Below are positions 1-7,974 of a stretch of 8,530 nucleotides of DNA, one piece after another; the first letter of the stretch is position 1, and the number at the start of each line of letters is the position of its first letter. The notes below the pieces were generated by a model. That model worked only from the letters and a program-made list of their open reading frames with translations, had not been told where the DNA came from and did no database searches. The translations under genes were made by a program, and so were the position numbers. The stretch is from an uncultured Variovorax sp. (GTDB taxonomy: Bacteria; Pseudomonadota; Gammaproteobacteria; Burkholderiales; Burkholderiaceae). The stretch lies in the NCBI GenBank assembly GCA_946478645.1, contig CAMLCW010000222.1, positions 1-8,530 of the forward strand. The letters run 5' to 3'.

Positions 1-263
1 GCCGCGGCTGGATCGCGCTGGCCCTCACCACCATTGCCACCTGGCCGCCGATGCGCGTGCAGCTCGGCGCCTACCTGTTCGGCGGCGTCTCGATGCTGGG
101 CTTCCATCTGCAGAGCAGCGGCGTGAGCGTGCCGTCGCAGTTTCTCAGCATGCTGCAGTACATCGCGCCCATCGTGGTGCTGGCGCTGATCTCGCGCAAT
201 CCGGCGTTCATCCGCATCAACATGCCCGCTTCCATCGGGAAGCCGTTCTACCCCGGCTCATAA
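1..263 (+). CDS. ABC transporter permease, BMP/nucleoside-uptake type (C-terminal fragment)
   Basis: The window opens inside this gene; the frame is read from base 3 and ends at TAA 261-263, giving the last 86 residues. It resembles the C-terminus of the BPD_transp_2 (branched-chain/nucleoside type) inner-membrane permeases that pair with BMP-family binding proteins. Visible are the RGWIALAL segment, the GAYLFGG membrane stretch, a conserved HLQ, and a last hydrophobic helix beginning at QFLSMLQYIAPIVV, typical of the second permease of such systems. The tail is short and polar. The binding-protein gene starts 48 bases downstream with no terminator between, so the two are probably one transcript. 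The other permease and the ATPase would be expected just upstream, outside the window. The family call rests on the fragment and on its neighbour; substrate is inferred from context. Confidence 0.8.
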   Translation, partial: RGWIALALTTIATWPPMRVQLGAYLFGGVSMLGFHLQSSGVSVPSQFLSMLQYIAPIVVLALISRNPAFIRINMPASIGKPFYPGS

Positions 264-311
264 TCTCGCTTTCGTTTTCCCGCCAACCGTCCTTTATCGA
301 GGATTCCGACA

Positions 312-1481
312 ATGAATGACCTGATGAACAAGCGCTCCCTGCTCAAGCTCGCCGCCCTGGCCGCGGTGGCTTCGGCGGCCCTGATCGGCTGCGGCAAGAA
401 GGAGGAGCCGGCTGCACCCGCCGCGGCGCCCACGCCCGCACCGGCGCCCGCCGCCGCGGCATCTGCCGCACCGCTCAACATCGCGTTCGCCTACATCGGG
501 CCGGTCGGCGACGGCGGCTGGACCTTTGCGCACGACAACGGCCGCAAGGCGCTCGAGAAGGAATTCGGCGACAAGATCAAGACCACCTTCGTCGAGAGCG
601 TGCCCGAGGGCGCCGACGCCGAACGCGTGTTCCGCGACCTGGTCGGCCAGGGCAACAAGCTGATCTTCGGCACCACCTTCGGCTACATGGAACCGATGCT
701 CAAGGTGGCCAACGACAGCAAGGAAGTCAAGTTCGAGCATGCGACCGGCTACAAGACCGCCGAGAACATGCGCACCTACGACAGCCGCACCTACGAAGGC
801 GCGTACATGGCCGGCATCATTGCCGGTGCCATGACCAAGAGCAACACGCTCGGCGTGGTGGGCTCGGTGCCGATCCCCGAGGTGCTGCGCAACATCAACA
901 GCTTCACCATGGGCGCGCAGTCGGTCAATCCGAAGATCACGACCAAGGTCGTGTGGGTCAACGAATGGTTCAGCCCGCCCAAGGAGACCGAGGCCGCCAC
1001 CGCGCTGATCAACGGCGGCGCCGACATCCTGTTCCAGAACACCGACTCGCCGGCCGTGCTCAAGACCGCGCAGGAAAAAGGCAAGCGCGCCTTCGGCTGG
1101 GATTCGGACATGACCGCCTACGGCCCCAAGGCCCATCTCGCGTCGGCCACCATCAACTGGGCGCCGTACTACATCAAGGCCACGCAGGACGCCATCGACG
1201 GCAAGTGGACCACCGGCCAGAGCTGGTGGGGCGTGAAGGAAGGCGCGATCGACATCGTCTCGATCGCCGAAGACGTGCCTGCAGAAACCAAGGCCAAGGT
1301 GGAAGAAGTGAAGAAGGGCCTGAAGGACGGCAGCTTCGCGATCTGGAAGGGCCCGATCCTCGGCCAGGACGGCAAGGAACTGGTCGCCAAGGACGCCGTG
1401 GCCGACGACAAGTTCCTGTCGGGCGTGAATTTCTACGTCAAGGGTGTCGAAGGTTCGGTGCCGGGCGGGGACAAGAAGTAA
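312..1481 (+). CDS. BMP-family ABC transporter substrate-binding lipoprotein (purine/nucleoside uptake)
   Basis: 389 residues. Start ATG 312 is chosen because GAGGA (299-303) lies 8 bases upstream; an in-frame ATG at 324 would be too far from it. Residues 1-26 form a lipoprotein signal (KR, hydrophobic stretch, lipobox LIGC) with the acylated cysteine at C27. An Ala/Pro-rich tether (about 33-54) follows. The BMP (PnrA-like) periplasmic domain runs from about 55 to 380, with landmarks GDGGW (66-70), VPEGADAERV (97-106), FGYMEP (123-128), GYKTA (146-150), VPIPEV (186-191), NEWF (217-220), WDSDM (263-267) and WWGVKEG (305-311). The family binds purine nucleosides or related ligands and delivers them to an ABC permease. 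The permease end just upstream and the purine deaminases downstream point to purine uptake; the exact ligand is not shown. It ends at TAA before a strong terminator. A paralogue is encoded at 5291-6397. Confidence 0.93.
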   Translation: MNDLMNKRSLLKLAALAAVASAALIGCGKKEEPAAPAAAPTPAPAPAAAASAAPLNIAFAYIGPVGDGGWTFAHDNGRKALEKEFGDKIKTTFVESVPEGADAERVFRDLVGQGNKLIFGTTFGYMEPMLKVANDSKEVKFEHATGYKTAENMRTYDSRTYEGAYMAGIIAGAMTKSNTLGVVGSVPIPEVLRNINSFTMGAQSVNPKITTKVVWVNEWFSPPKETEAATALINGGADILFQNTDSPAVLKTAQEKGKRAFGWDSDMTAYGPKAHLASATINWAPYYIKATQDAIDGKWTTGQSWWGVKEGAIDIVSIAEDVPAETKAKVEEVKKGLKDGSFAIWKGPILGQDGKELVAKDAVADDKFLSGVNFYVKGVEGSVPGGDKK

Positions 1482-1500
1482 GCGCCATCGCTGTTTCGCT

Positions 1501-1523
1501 GAACGAGCGCATGCCGCTCGTTC
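1501..1523 (+). other. Perfect 9-bp hairpin in the 3' untranslated region
   Basis: GAACGAGCG (1501-1509) is the exact reverse complement of 1515-1523, with the 5-base loop CATGC. It begins 20 bases after the stop codon of the binding-protein gene and has no T-run of its own; the terminator proper follows 12 bases later. It may protect the 3' end of the transport mRNA or act as an auxiliary stop. The function is inferred. Confidence 0.6.
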
Positions 1524-1535
1524 GCGGATACCAGG

Positions 1536-1561
1536 GCCGCCCGTGGGGCGGCTTTCTTTTT
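1536..1561 (+). terminator. Rho-independent terminator after the binding-protein gene
   Basis: GCCGCCC (1536-1542) pairs perfectly with GGGCGGC (1546-1552) around the loop GTG. It is followed at once by TTTCTTTTT (1553-1561). This 7-bp all-GC stem with a T-run is a textbook intrinsic terminator. It should end the ABC-transporter transcript and isolate it from the membrane-protein gene at 1620. Confidence 0.88.
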
Positions 1562-1619
1562 GGTGGAATCGACGTGCAGGCACTGGCCGCGGTCCACCGT
1601 CCATCCTTCGGGTCCATCG

Positions 1620-2354
1620 ATGCGCAATCCAATCGACTTCACTTCCTGGCAAGGTCTTCTTTCCACGCTTCTGGGGCTGGTGCTGGTGTCGCTGGTGGCG
1701 GTCGGCATTCGCATCGTGGTGATGCTCAGCGTGCAGCAGCGGCGCGAGCGGCAGAACCGGCAGATCAACGAGCGGTTGAAGACACTGATCGCGGCCTACA
1801 AAGTGCTCGGCGGCTCGTTCACCGGGGAGCTGGCGGTGGACCCGAGCCACTTGCGCGACCTGCGGGTGCGGCAGTCGCAGGGTGAGGGCGTGCAGGGCAC
1901 TCCCGAGGACGGGCTTCCCGCATCGGACCGGCGCCGGCGCATCCGCGATGCGGTCGAGAGCGCACTGTCGGACGTGATCCTGCTGGGCACCGAGGCGCAG
2001 GTCCGGCTCGCGGCACAGGCGGCCAGCGACATGGCGGCCGGCCGAAGGGTGGAGACAGCCGAACTGGTGGTCTCTCTGCGCACCTTCATCCGCGAGGTGC
2101 TCGACCTGGCGCCGGTCCCGCCCGAACTCGGCATTCCGAAGCAGGGACCGCTGCGCACCAAGGGCACGCCGGCGCGCAGCGATCGTGCGGGCGACGGCGG
2201 TGGTGGCGCCGCCGGTGGCACAAGAGGTGGCGCGGGCGGCGCGGGTGGCGCGGGCATGGGCGCAGGGCTCGGCGTCGGCGTGGGCCTGCACCATGGCGCG
2301 GCCGATGCGGGTCCTGCGCCGACCGCGGGACTGCCGCGCGACACGGAACCCTGA
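1620..2354 (+). CDS. Conserved hypothetical single-pass membrane protein with glycine-rich tail
   Basis: 244 residues, no assigned function. The ATG at 1620 is chosen because it places a membrane helix at the N-terminus; an upstream in-frame TTG (1560) lies inside the terminator. No clear Shine-Dalgarno is seen. Residues about 12-36 are strongly hydrophobic (LLSTLLGLVLVSLVAVGI), followed by a basic, Gln/Arg-rich stretch (39-53) that would anchor the cytoplasmic side. The middle (about 40-165) looks mostly helical, with the segment AAYKVLGGSFTGELAVDPSHLRDLR (58-82), which I recognise only as typical of uncharacterised proteobacterial proteins. From about 190 to 224 the chain is nearly all Gly/Ala with GGAGGAGGAG repeats, then HH and a Pro-rich end. 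It is cut off from upstream by a terminator, and the hydrolase gene starts 94 bases downstream. The coding call is good because composition and hydrophobic pattern fit a real protein; function is unknown. Confidence 0.75.
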   Translation: MRNPIDFTSWQGLLSTLLGLVLVSLVAVGIRIVVMLSVQQRRERQNRQINERLKTLIAAYKVLGGSFTGELAVDPSHLRDLRVRQSQGEGVQGTPEDGLPASDRRRRIRDAVESALSDVILLGTEAQVRLAAQAASDMAAGRRVETAELVVSLRTFIREVLDLAPVPPELGIPKQGPLRTKGTPARSDRAGDGGGGAAGGTRGGAGGAGGAGMGAGLGVGVGLHHGAADAGPAPTAGLPRDTEP

Positions 2355-2358
2355 CGCC

Positions 2359-2386
2359 TTCGTGGGCTCGCGGGGCGCGGCACAAT
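2359..2386 (+). promoter_or_regulatory. Weak sigma70-like promoter candidate upstream of the glycoside hydrolase
   Basis: TTCGTG (2359-2364) and CACAAT (2381-2386) are separated by 16 bases in the 94-base gap before the hydrolase start. The -10 box matches the consensus at four of six positions; the -35 match is poor. It is the only promoter-like pair I see there. Confidence 0.28.
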
Positions 2387-2448
2387 CGCCCGCTCGGCCG
2401 CGCGCCGAAAGAAGAAGCTGCCCACCGGCACGCCGCCTGCGTGACCGC

Positions 2449-3642
2449 ATGACCACGATGCCTACACCTCCCCTCGACCGCCCCTCGCTCGCGCTGATCG
2501 ACGCCTGCGCGCAAGCCTCGCTCGAACTCCTCGAACGCAACCTCACGCCGCACGGCATTCTTGCCGCCACCCGCAATGAAGCCGCCGAGGCGCGCCGCTA
2601 CACGCGCATCTTCGGGCGCGACGCGGCGATCTGCGTCATGGCGATGTGCGGCAGCGGCGTGCCCGCGCTCGAGCAGGGCGCGGTCGCGAGCCTCGACGCA
2701 CTGGCCGCGCAGCAGGCCGGCAACGGGCAGATCCCCAAGTACGTCGATCCCGAAGGGCTCGATGCCGATTTCTGGTACCTGGGCTGCATCGATGCCACCC
2801 TGTGGTGGCTGATCGCGGTGGACCACGTGCGCCGGCACGGCAATGTCGGCGCGTCGCACTGGCAGCGCGAAGCCGAGCGCGCGACCGGCTGGCTGCTCGC
2901 GCAGGAGCATCAGCATTTCCGGCTGCTGCAGCAGAACGAGGCCAGCGACTGGGCCGACATCATGCCGCGCTCGGGCTACGTGCTCTATACGAACGCGCTC
3001 TGGTTCGAGGTCAAGCGGCGCTTTGCGCTTGGCGATGCCGAAGCCACGCACTACCACTTCAACCACCTGTTCAATCCGTTCCAGGCCGACCTGCCCGAAT
3101 ACCATCGCGCGCGCCTGCTGCGCCACTATGCGCGCCGGGGCCGCACCGACCCCGGGCTCTACCTGAGCTTCGTCAACCTCTCGTTCACCGGCAACGAGGG
3201 CGACGTTTTCGGCAACGTGCTGGCAATTCTCTGCGGTCTGGCCGAACCGGAATTTGCGCGCCGCATCGTCGACACCGTCGTCGCCGCACACGCGGACGAG
3301 CCGTTTCCGGTGCGCGTGGTGCTGCATCCGCTGACGCGCCAGGACACGCTGTGGCGCCCATACATGGCGCGGCACCAGCAGAACGTGGTGCACCAGTACC
3401 ACAACGGGGGCATCTGGCCTTTCGTCGGCGGATTCTGGGTGATGGCGCTCGCGCGCCTCGGCCTGCGCGAACTCGCCTGGCCCGAACTGGTGCGGCTCGC
3501 GCAGGCGAACCACGCCGGCGGCTGGCGCTTCACCGAGTGGTTCCATGGCCGCACGCTCGCGCCCAGGGGCATGGCCGGACAGAGCTGGAACGCGGCCGCC
3601 TTCCTGCTCGCGCGGCGCGCGCTGGAGGGTGGCGCGGCGGAC

Positions 3643-3648
<6 letters not shown>
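2449..3648 (+). CDS. Glycoside hydrolase, (alpha/alpha)6-barrel type (amylo-alpha-1,6-glucosidase or GH100 invertase-like)
   Basis: 399 residues from ATG 2449; a second ATG at 2458 is equally possible, and neither has a clear Shine-Dalgarno. There is no signal peptide, so it should be cytoplasmic. The protein looks like a six-hairpin glycosidase: YTRIFGRDA (51-59), GNGQIPKYVDP (91-101), DFWYLGCIDATLWWL (107-121), SDWADIMPRSG (166-176), YTNALWF (180-186), YHNGGIWPFVGGFW (317-330), WRFTEWFHG (359-367) and GQSWNAAAFLLA (377-388). Such motifs occur in bacterial amylo-alpha-1,6-glucosidase-like proteins and in GH100 neutral invertases. D170 and E363 are my candidates for general acid and base, by analogy. 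At about 400 residues it is a stand-alone catalytic domain, shorter than true debranching enzymes. The substrate may be sucrose or an alpha-glucoside and cannot be settled here. Its link to the purine genes around it is not evident. Confidence 0.8.
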
Positions 3649-4785
<1,137 letters not shown>

Positions 4786-4797
4786 ACCGGAGAACCC

Positions 4798-5190
4798 ATG
4801 AAACCCCAGCCGATCGACTACGCGGACGCGCCGGACGAGGTGAAGGCCGTGTTCGACGACATCAAGGCCACGCGCAACGTGCCCGACGTCAACAACTTCT
4901 GGAAGTACCTCGCGAACGATCCCGCGACGCTGCGGCGCACCTGGGCGAGCCTCAAGGAGGTGATGGCGCCGGGTGCGCTCGACCCGGTGGTCAAGGAGAT
5001 GGTGTACCTCGCGGTGAGCGTGAGCAACGGCTGCGGCTACTGCATCGCAAGCCATCATGCGGGGGCCGAGAAGGCTGGCATGACGCCCGGGATGTTCGCC
5101 GAGCTGATGGCGGTCGTCGGCATGGCCAACGAGACGAACCGGCTCGTCAACGGCTACAGGGTGCCGATCGATCCGGCCTTCGACGCGTAA
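4798..5190 (+). CDS. Carboxymuconolactone decarboxylase family protein, AhpD-like
   Basis: 130 residues from ATG 4798, with GGAGA (4789-4793) 4 bases upstream. A single CMD/AhpD-like helical domain fills the chain. The redox motif is C79-G-Y-C82 with H86 (NGCGYCIASHH) and E67 twelve residues before C79. This matches the Glu/Cys/Cys/His relay spacing of mycobacterial AhpD, so a thiol peroxidase or disulfide-reductase-like activity is more likely than true decarboxylation. Proteins of this size usually form oligomers. The start lies 12 bases after the adenine deaminase stop, indicating translation from the same mRNA. The link with purine deamination is unexplained; it could protect against peroxide made by downstream xanthine or urate oxidation, which is inference. 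A terminator-like hairpin follows 35 bases downstream. Confidence 0.9.
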   Translation: MKPQPIDYADAPDEVKAVFDDIKATRNVPDVNNFWKYLANDPATLRRTWASLKEVMAPGALDPVVKEMVYLAVSVSNGCGYCIASHHAGAEKAGMTPGMFAELMAVVGMANETNRLVNGYRVPIDPAFDA

Positions 5191-5213
5191 GGCAAGCCCG
5201 ACAGCCTCCTAGG

Positions 5214-5219
5214 TAGAAT
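5214..5219 (+). promoter_or_regulatory. -10-like box TAGAAT upstream of the second binding-protein gene
   Basis: TAGAAT matches the sigma70 -10 consensus at five of six positions and sits in the 100-base gap between two genes. No convincing -35 box is seen 16-18 bases upstream. A start point 6-8 bases downstream would place the hairpin at 5226-5256 at the very 5' end of the leader, a layout suited to attenuation. Confidence 0.4.
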
Positions 5220-5225
5220 CCCCTG

Positions 5226-5261
5226 CCCCGCAGCCGGCGTCCCGGCGGTTGCGGGGTTTTT
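5226..5261 (+). terminator. Strong rho-independent terminator or leader attenuator
   Basis: CCCCGCAGCCG (5226-5236) pairs with 5246-5256 as an 11-bp stem containing one G-T wobble (5233/5249). The loop is 9 bases (5237-5245), and TTTTT (5257-5261) follows. A smaller alternative folds CCGG with CCGG around CGTC at the tip. It could simply end the adenine deaminase operon. Because a -10-like box lies just before it and the next gene 30 bases after, it could also be a regulated leader terminator. Confidence 0.88.
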
Positions 5262-5290
5262 GTATTTCCGGGGCCATGTAGAGGAACACC

Positions 5291-6397
5291 ATGTACAAAA
5301 ACCTCGCGGGCCGCGCCGTTCTGGCGTGGGCAGCCGCTTGCTTTTTATCTCCCGCCTTTTCACAACAGCCGCCGGCACCCAAGCCGCCGCCGCTGAAGAT
5401 CGGCTTCGTCTACGTCACGCCGGTCACCGACGCCGGGTGGGTGCGCCAGCATGAAGAGGGCCGCAAGGCCGTCGAAGCGGCGCTGGGCGACAGGGTCGAG
5501 ACCAGCTTCGTCGAGAACGTGCCCGAAGGCGCTGATGCCGAGCGCGTGATCCGCGACCTGGCGCAGCAGGGCAACAAGCTGATCTTCACGCCGAGCTTCG
5601 GCTACATGGAGCCCACGCTGAAGGTGGCGCGCGACTTTCCGGACGTGAAGTTCGAATCGGTCACGGGCTACAAGACGGCGCCCAATGTCGCGACCTCGAA
5701 CGCGCGCTACTACGAAGGGCGCTACCTCGCGGGCATTGCCGCGGGCCGCATGACGAAGACGAACATCGCGGGCTACGTGGCGGGCTTTCCCATTCCCGAG
5801 GTGCTGCAGGGCATCAATGCCTTCACGCTCGGCATGCGCTCGGTGAACCCGCAGGCGAAGGTGGTGGTCGTGTGGCTCAACGAATGGTTCGATCCGCCCA
5901 AGGAGCGCGACGCTGCGATGGCGCTGTTCAACCAGAACGCCGACGTGCTGGCCTTCCACACCGGTTCGACCGCGGTGATGGCCGCAGCGCAGGAGCGCGG
6001 CAAGATGGCCGTGGCCTACCACTCCGACATGCGCAAGACGGCACCCGACGCGCAGATCGTCGCCGTCACGCACCAGTGGGGCGGCTACTACACCGCGCGG
6101 GCCAAGGCCGTGCTCGACGGCAGCTGGAAGAGCGGCAATCTCTGGGGTGGCGTGAAGGAGGGCCTGATCCGCGTCGGCGACTTCGGCGCGAAGGTGCCCA
6201 AGGCGGTGCAGCAGGAGGTGCTCGCGCGCCAGCAGGACATCGCGGCGGGCAAGCTGCAGCCGTTTCGCGCGGTGGGTGGCGACGTGCGCGACAACGAAGG
6301 CCGCACCGTCATCGCCAAGGGGGCGCAGCTGAACGACGAGCAGATCCTCAAGATGAACTGGCTTGCCGAGGGCGTGCAGGGGCGGGTGGGGCGCTGA
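5291..6397 (+). CDS. Second BMP-family substrate-binding protein (secreted, purine-related)
   Basis: 368 residues from ATG 5291, with AGAGGA (5280-5285) 5 bases upstream. The N-terminus is a signal peptide likely cut by signal peptidase I after S24 (PAFS before QQ); C17 lacks a proper lipobox, so unlike its paralogue it should be free in the periplasm. A short Pro-rich linker (27-34) precedes the BMP domain. Landmarks match the paralogue with an offset of 20: TDAGW (46-50), VPEGADAERV (77-86), FGYMEP (103-108), GYKTA (126-130), FPIPEV (166-171), NEWF (197-200), YHSDM (243-247) and WGGVKEG (285-291). Differences include H223-T-G225 for N243-T-D245 and Y243-H244 for W263-D264. It may share the permease encoded upstream while binding a different purine. 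Guanine deaminase begins 91 bases downstream with no terminator between. Confidence 0.92.
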   Translation: MYKNLAGRAVLAWAAACFLSPAFSQQPPAPKPPPLKIGFVYVTPVTDAGWVRQHEEGRKAVEAALGDRVETSFVENVPEGADAERVIRDLAQQGNKLIFTPSFGYMEPTLKVARDFPDVKFESVTGYKTAPNVATSNARYYEGRYLAGIAAGRMTKTNIAGYVAGFPIPEVLQGINAFTLGMRSVNPQAKVVVVWLNEWFDPPKERDAAMALFNQNADVLAFHTGSTAVMAAAQERGKMAVAYHSDMRKTAPDAQIVAVTHQWGGYYTARAKAVLDGSWKSGNLWGGVKEGLIRVGDFGAKVPKAVQQEVLARQQDIAAGKLQPFRAVGGDVRDNEGRTVIAKGAQLNDEQILKMNWLAEGVQGRVGR

Positions 6398-6398
6398 G

Positions 6399-6462
6399 GC
6401 GCCGGCGCGCGAGTGGCGTGGGCGTATAGCACTCATATGCGCAGGGAAATTGCGCCGGCGCA
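6399..6462 (+). repeat. Two copies of a 10-bp perfect palindrome in the gap before guanine deaminase
   Basis: GCGCCGGCGC occurs at 6399-6408 and again at 6452-6461, 53 bases apart. The second copy extends to 12 bp with flanking T and A (6451-6462). Each copy is self-complementary and the two can also pair with each other across the gap. The second overlaps the only -35-like box in this gap. GC-rich palindromes are common in such genomes, so this is only a candidate operator or hairpin. Confidence 0.45.
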
Positions 6463-6477
6463 GGGCTGGTTTACCCT
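6450..6477 (+). promoter_or_regulatory. Weak promoter candidate for guanine deaminase
   Basis: TTGCGC (6450-6455, four of six) and TACCCT (6472-6477, three of six) are 16 bases apart. The -10 box ends 11 bases before the start codon, so transcription from it would give an almost leaderless mRNA. Read-through from the preceding binding-protein gene is also possible. Confidence 0.28.
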
Positions 6478-6488
6478 CCGCAGCCACG

Positions 6489-7781
6489 ATGAAAAAAGCC
6501 TACCGCGCCTCCCTCCTGCGTTTCGATGCCGCAGGCCAGCCCCTTTTCGATGAGGACGGCCTGCTGGTCGTCGGCCCCGACGCGGCCGGCCGCCAGCGCG
6601 TGCTCGACGCGGGCAGCCATGCCGCCGTGTCGCCGCGCCATGCCGACGCCGAGACGATCGCGCTGCCGGGCCGCATCCTCGCGCCGGGCTTCGTGGACAT
6701 GCACATCCACTTTCCTCAGACCGACATCATCGGCTCGCCCTCGCCGGGGCTCCTGCCCTGGCTCGAGAACTACACCTTCCCCGCGGAGGCGAAGTTCGCC
6801 GATCCCGCGCATTCGAACGAAGTCGCCGGGGTGTTCTTCGACGAGCTGCTGCGCAACGGCGTGACCACGGCGCTGACCTTCGCGACCTCGCACGTCGCCT
6901 CGGTCGATGCGTTCTTCGAGGCCGCACAGCAGCGCGGCCTGCGAATGATCTCGGGCAAGGTGCTGCAGGACCGCCATTCGCCCGACGGCGTGCGCGATGA
7001 AACCGAACAGAGCCTGGTCGATTCCGAGGCGCTGATCCGCAGGTGGCACGACGTCGACCGGCTGGGCTACGCGATCACGCCGCGCTTCGCGCCCGCGAGC
7101 ACCGACGCGCAGATGCGCGGCGCGGGCGAACTGGCCGCGAAGTACCCGAGCACCTGGATCCAGTCGCACGTGGCCGAGAACCGCGACGAGGTGGCCTGGG
7201 TGCGCGAGCTCTATCCGCAATCGCGCTCCTACCTCGACGTGTACGCGGGCTTCGGCCTGATGCGCGAGCGCGCCGTGTACGCGCACTGCATCTACCTCGA
7301 CGACACCGACCGCGCGCTGCTGCGCGACACGAAGACCGCGGCCGCCGTGAGCCCGACCAGCAACCTGTTCTTGGGCAGTGGCTTCTTCGACTTCGGTGCG
7401 GCCGACCGCACGGGGTTCCCGTACGGCCTTGCGAGCGACGTGGGCGGCGGCACCAGCTTCAGCCCCTTCCACACCATGATGGCGGCCTACTACGTGGGCC
7501 GCGAGGGCCAGACCAAGCCCGGCCTGAGCATCGCGCCCTCCGAGCTCTGGTGGCGCCACACGGGCGGCGCGGCGCGCGCGCTGGGGCTCGATGGCGTGAT
7601 CGGCAACCTGCAGCCCGGCTGCGAGGCCGACTTCCTGGTGCTCAACCCGCAGCAAGCCACGCCGCTGCTCGCGCGCAAGGCGGCGCGGGCCGAGAACCTC
7701 GAGGAACTGCTGTTCGCGATGATCGTGCTGGGTGACGACCGGCTGATCGAGCGCACGGTGATTTCGCAGGTGGCGGGATAG
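6489..7781 (+). CDS. guaD: Guanine deaminase
   Basis: 430 residues from ATG 6489, close to the usual length of bacterial guanine deaminases. It hydrolyses guanine to xanthine and ammonia in the cytoplasm. The amidohydrolase fold is shown by [15 protein letters not shown] (65-79) with zinc ligands H72 and H74, QSHVAEN (225-231) with zinc ligand H227 and catalytic E230, YAHCIYL (264-270) with H266, and ASDVGGG (315-321) with D317. The PRFAPA (198-203) and [11 protein letters not shown] (288-298) segments are characteristic of guanine deaminase, as is the ending with ADFLVLNP (380-387). All metal ligands are present. No Shine-Dalgarno is apparent. The open frame extends upstream to 6363, but that part overlaps the preceding gene and does not resemble the family. 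Neighbouring purine-binding proteins and adenine deaminase fit a purine catabolic or salvage role. Confidence 0.95.
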   Translation: MKKAYRASLLRFDAAGQPLFDEDGLLVVGPDAAGRQRVLDAGSHAAVSPRHADAETIALPGRILAPGFVDMHIHFPQTDIIGSPSPGLLPWLENYTFPAEAKFADPAHSNEVAGVFFDELLRNGVTTALTFATSHVASVDAFFEAAQQRGLRMISGKVLQDRHSPDGVRDETEQSLVDSEALIRRWHDVDRLGYAITPRFAPASTDAQMRGAGELAAKYPSTWIQSHVAENRDEVAWVRELYPQSRSYLDVYAGFGLMRERAVYAHCIYLDDTDRALLRDTKTAAAVSPTSNLFLGSGFFDFGAADRTGFPYGLASDVGGGTSFSPFHTMMAAYYVGREGQTKPGLSIAPSELWWRHTGGAARALGLDGVIGNLQPGCEADFLVLNPQQATPLLARKAARAENLEELLFAMIVLGDDRLIERTVISQVAG

Positions 7782-7789
7782 GCCGTCGG

Positions 7790-7926
7790 GAAAGCGGACT
7801 TCCGGACGCAGAGGGCGCAGAGATTTCGCAGAGGTCGCAGAAGGGGATCCAAAAAATTTTCTTTCTGGATTCCTTTTGCGATTTCTGCGAAACCTTCGCG
7901 TCCTCTGCGTCCGGAAGTCCGTATTC
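7790..7926. repeat. Long palindromic intergenic element with CGCAGAG repeats
   Basis: Most of the 193-base gap between guanine deaminase and dcd is one inverted repeat. The outer 20 bp (7795-7814 and 7902-7921) are perfectly complementary. Pairing continues inward to 7856 and 7861 around a TTTT loop (7857-7860). I count 61 paired positions, ten non-Watson-Crick positions and one bulged base near 7843. Each arm holds four degenerate copies of a CGCAGAGG-like unit, starting at 7807, 7816, 7827 and 7836 on the left and mirrored on the right. It has no coding potential I would trust. It looks like a dispersed palindromic repeat or a decayed miniature mobile element; copy number elsewhere is unknown. 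Confidence 0.9.
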
Positions 7927-7931
7927 AGCCA

Positions 7932-7940
7932 TGCCACAAT
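7932..7940 (+). promoter_or_regulatory. Extended -10 promoter candidate for dcd
   Basis: TGCCACAAT gives TG, one spacer base, then CACAAT (7935-7940), an extended -10 arrangement 34 bases before the dcd start codon. The place where a -35 box would sit lies in the outer arm of the palindrome and shows no good match, which suits an extended -10 promoter. Confidence 0.4.
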
Positions 7941-7974
7941 TCCGCCCCGACCCTCCGCAGCAGCAGCACCGCAT

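Noticed and set aside
1560..1619. TTG or GTG starts extending the membrane protein upstream
   Set aside because: They fall in or right after the terminator T-run and add a segment unlike a signal or membrane helix; ATG 1620 is more plausible.
294..2576. 760-codon open frame on the - strand
   Set aside because: It lies opposite well-recognised + strand genes. Its translation is Arg/His/Ala-rich with no domain, as expected from the GC-biased third positions of the true genes.
5191..5290. Known purine, xanthine or guanidine riboswitch upstream of the second binding protein
   Set aside because: Only one hairpin with a T-run is visible; I could not match conserved loops of any riboswitch class I know.
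5339..5341. C17 of the second binding protein as a lipoprotein cysteine
   Set aside because: The preceding residues Ala-Ala-Ala lack the usual Leu at -3, and a better signal-peptidase I site follows at S24.
6363..6488. Upstream extension of guanine deaminase
   Set aside because: Overlaps the end of the binding-protein gene and adds residues foreign to the family; ATG 6489 gives the normal length.
7807..7909. CRISPR-like array from the repeated CGCAGAG units
   Set aside because: Units are only 7-8 bases, degenerate, spaced 9-11 bases and mirrored in the two arms; there are no unique spacers.
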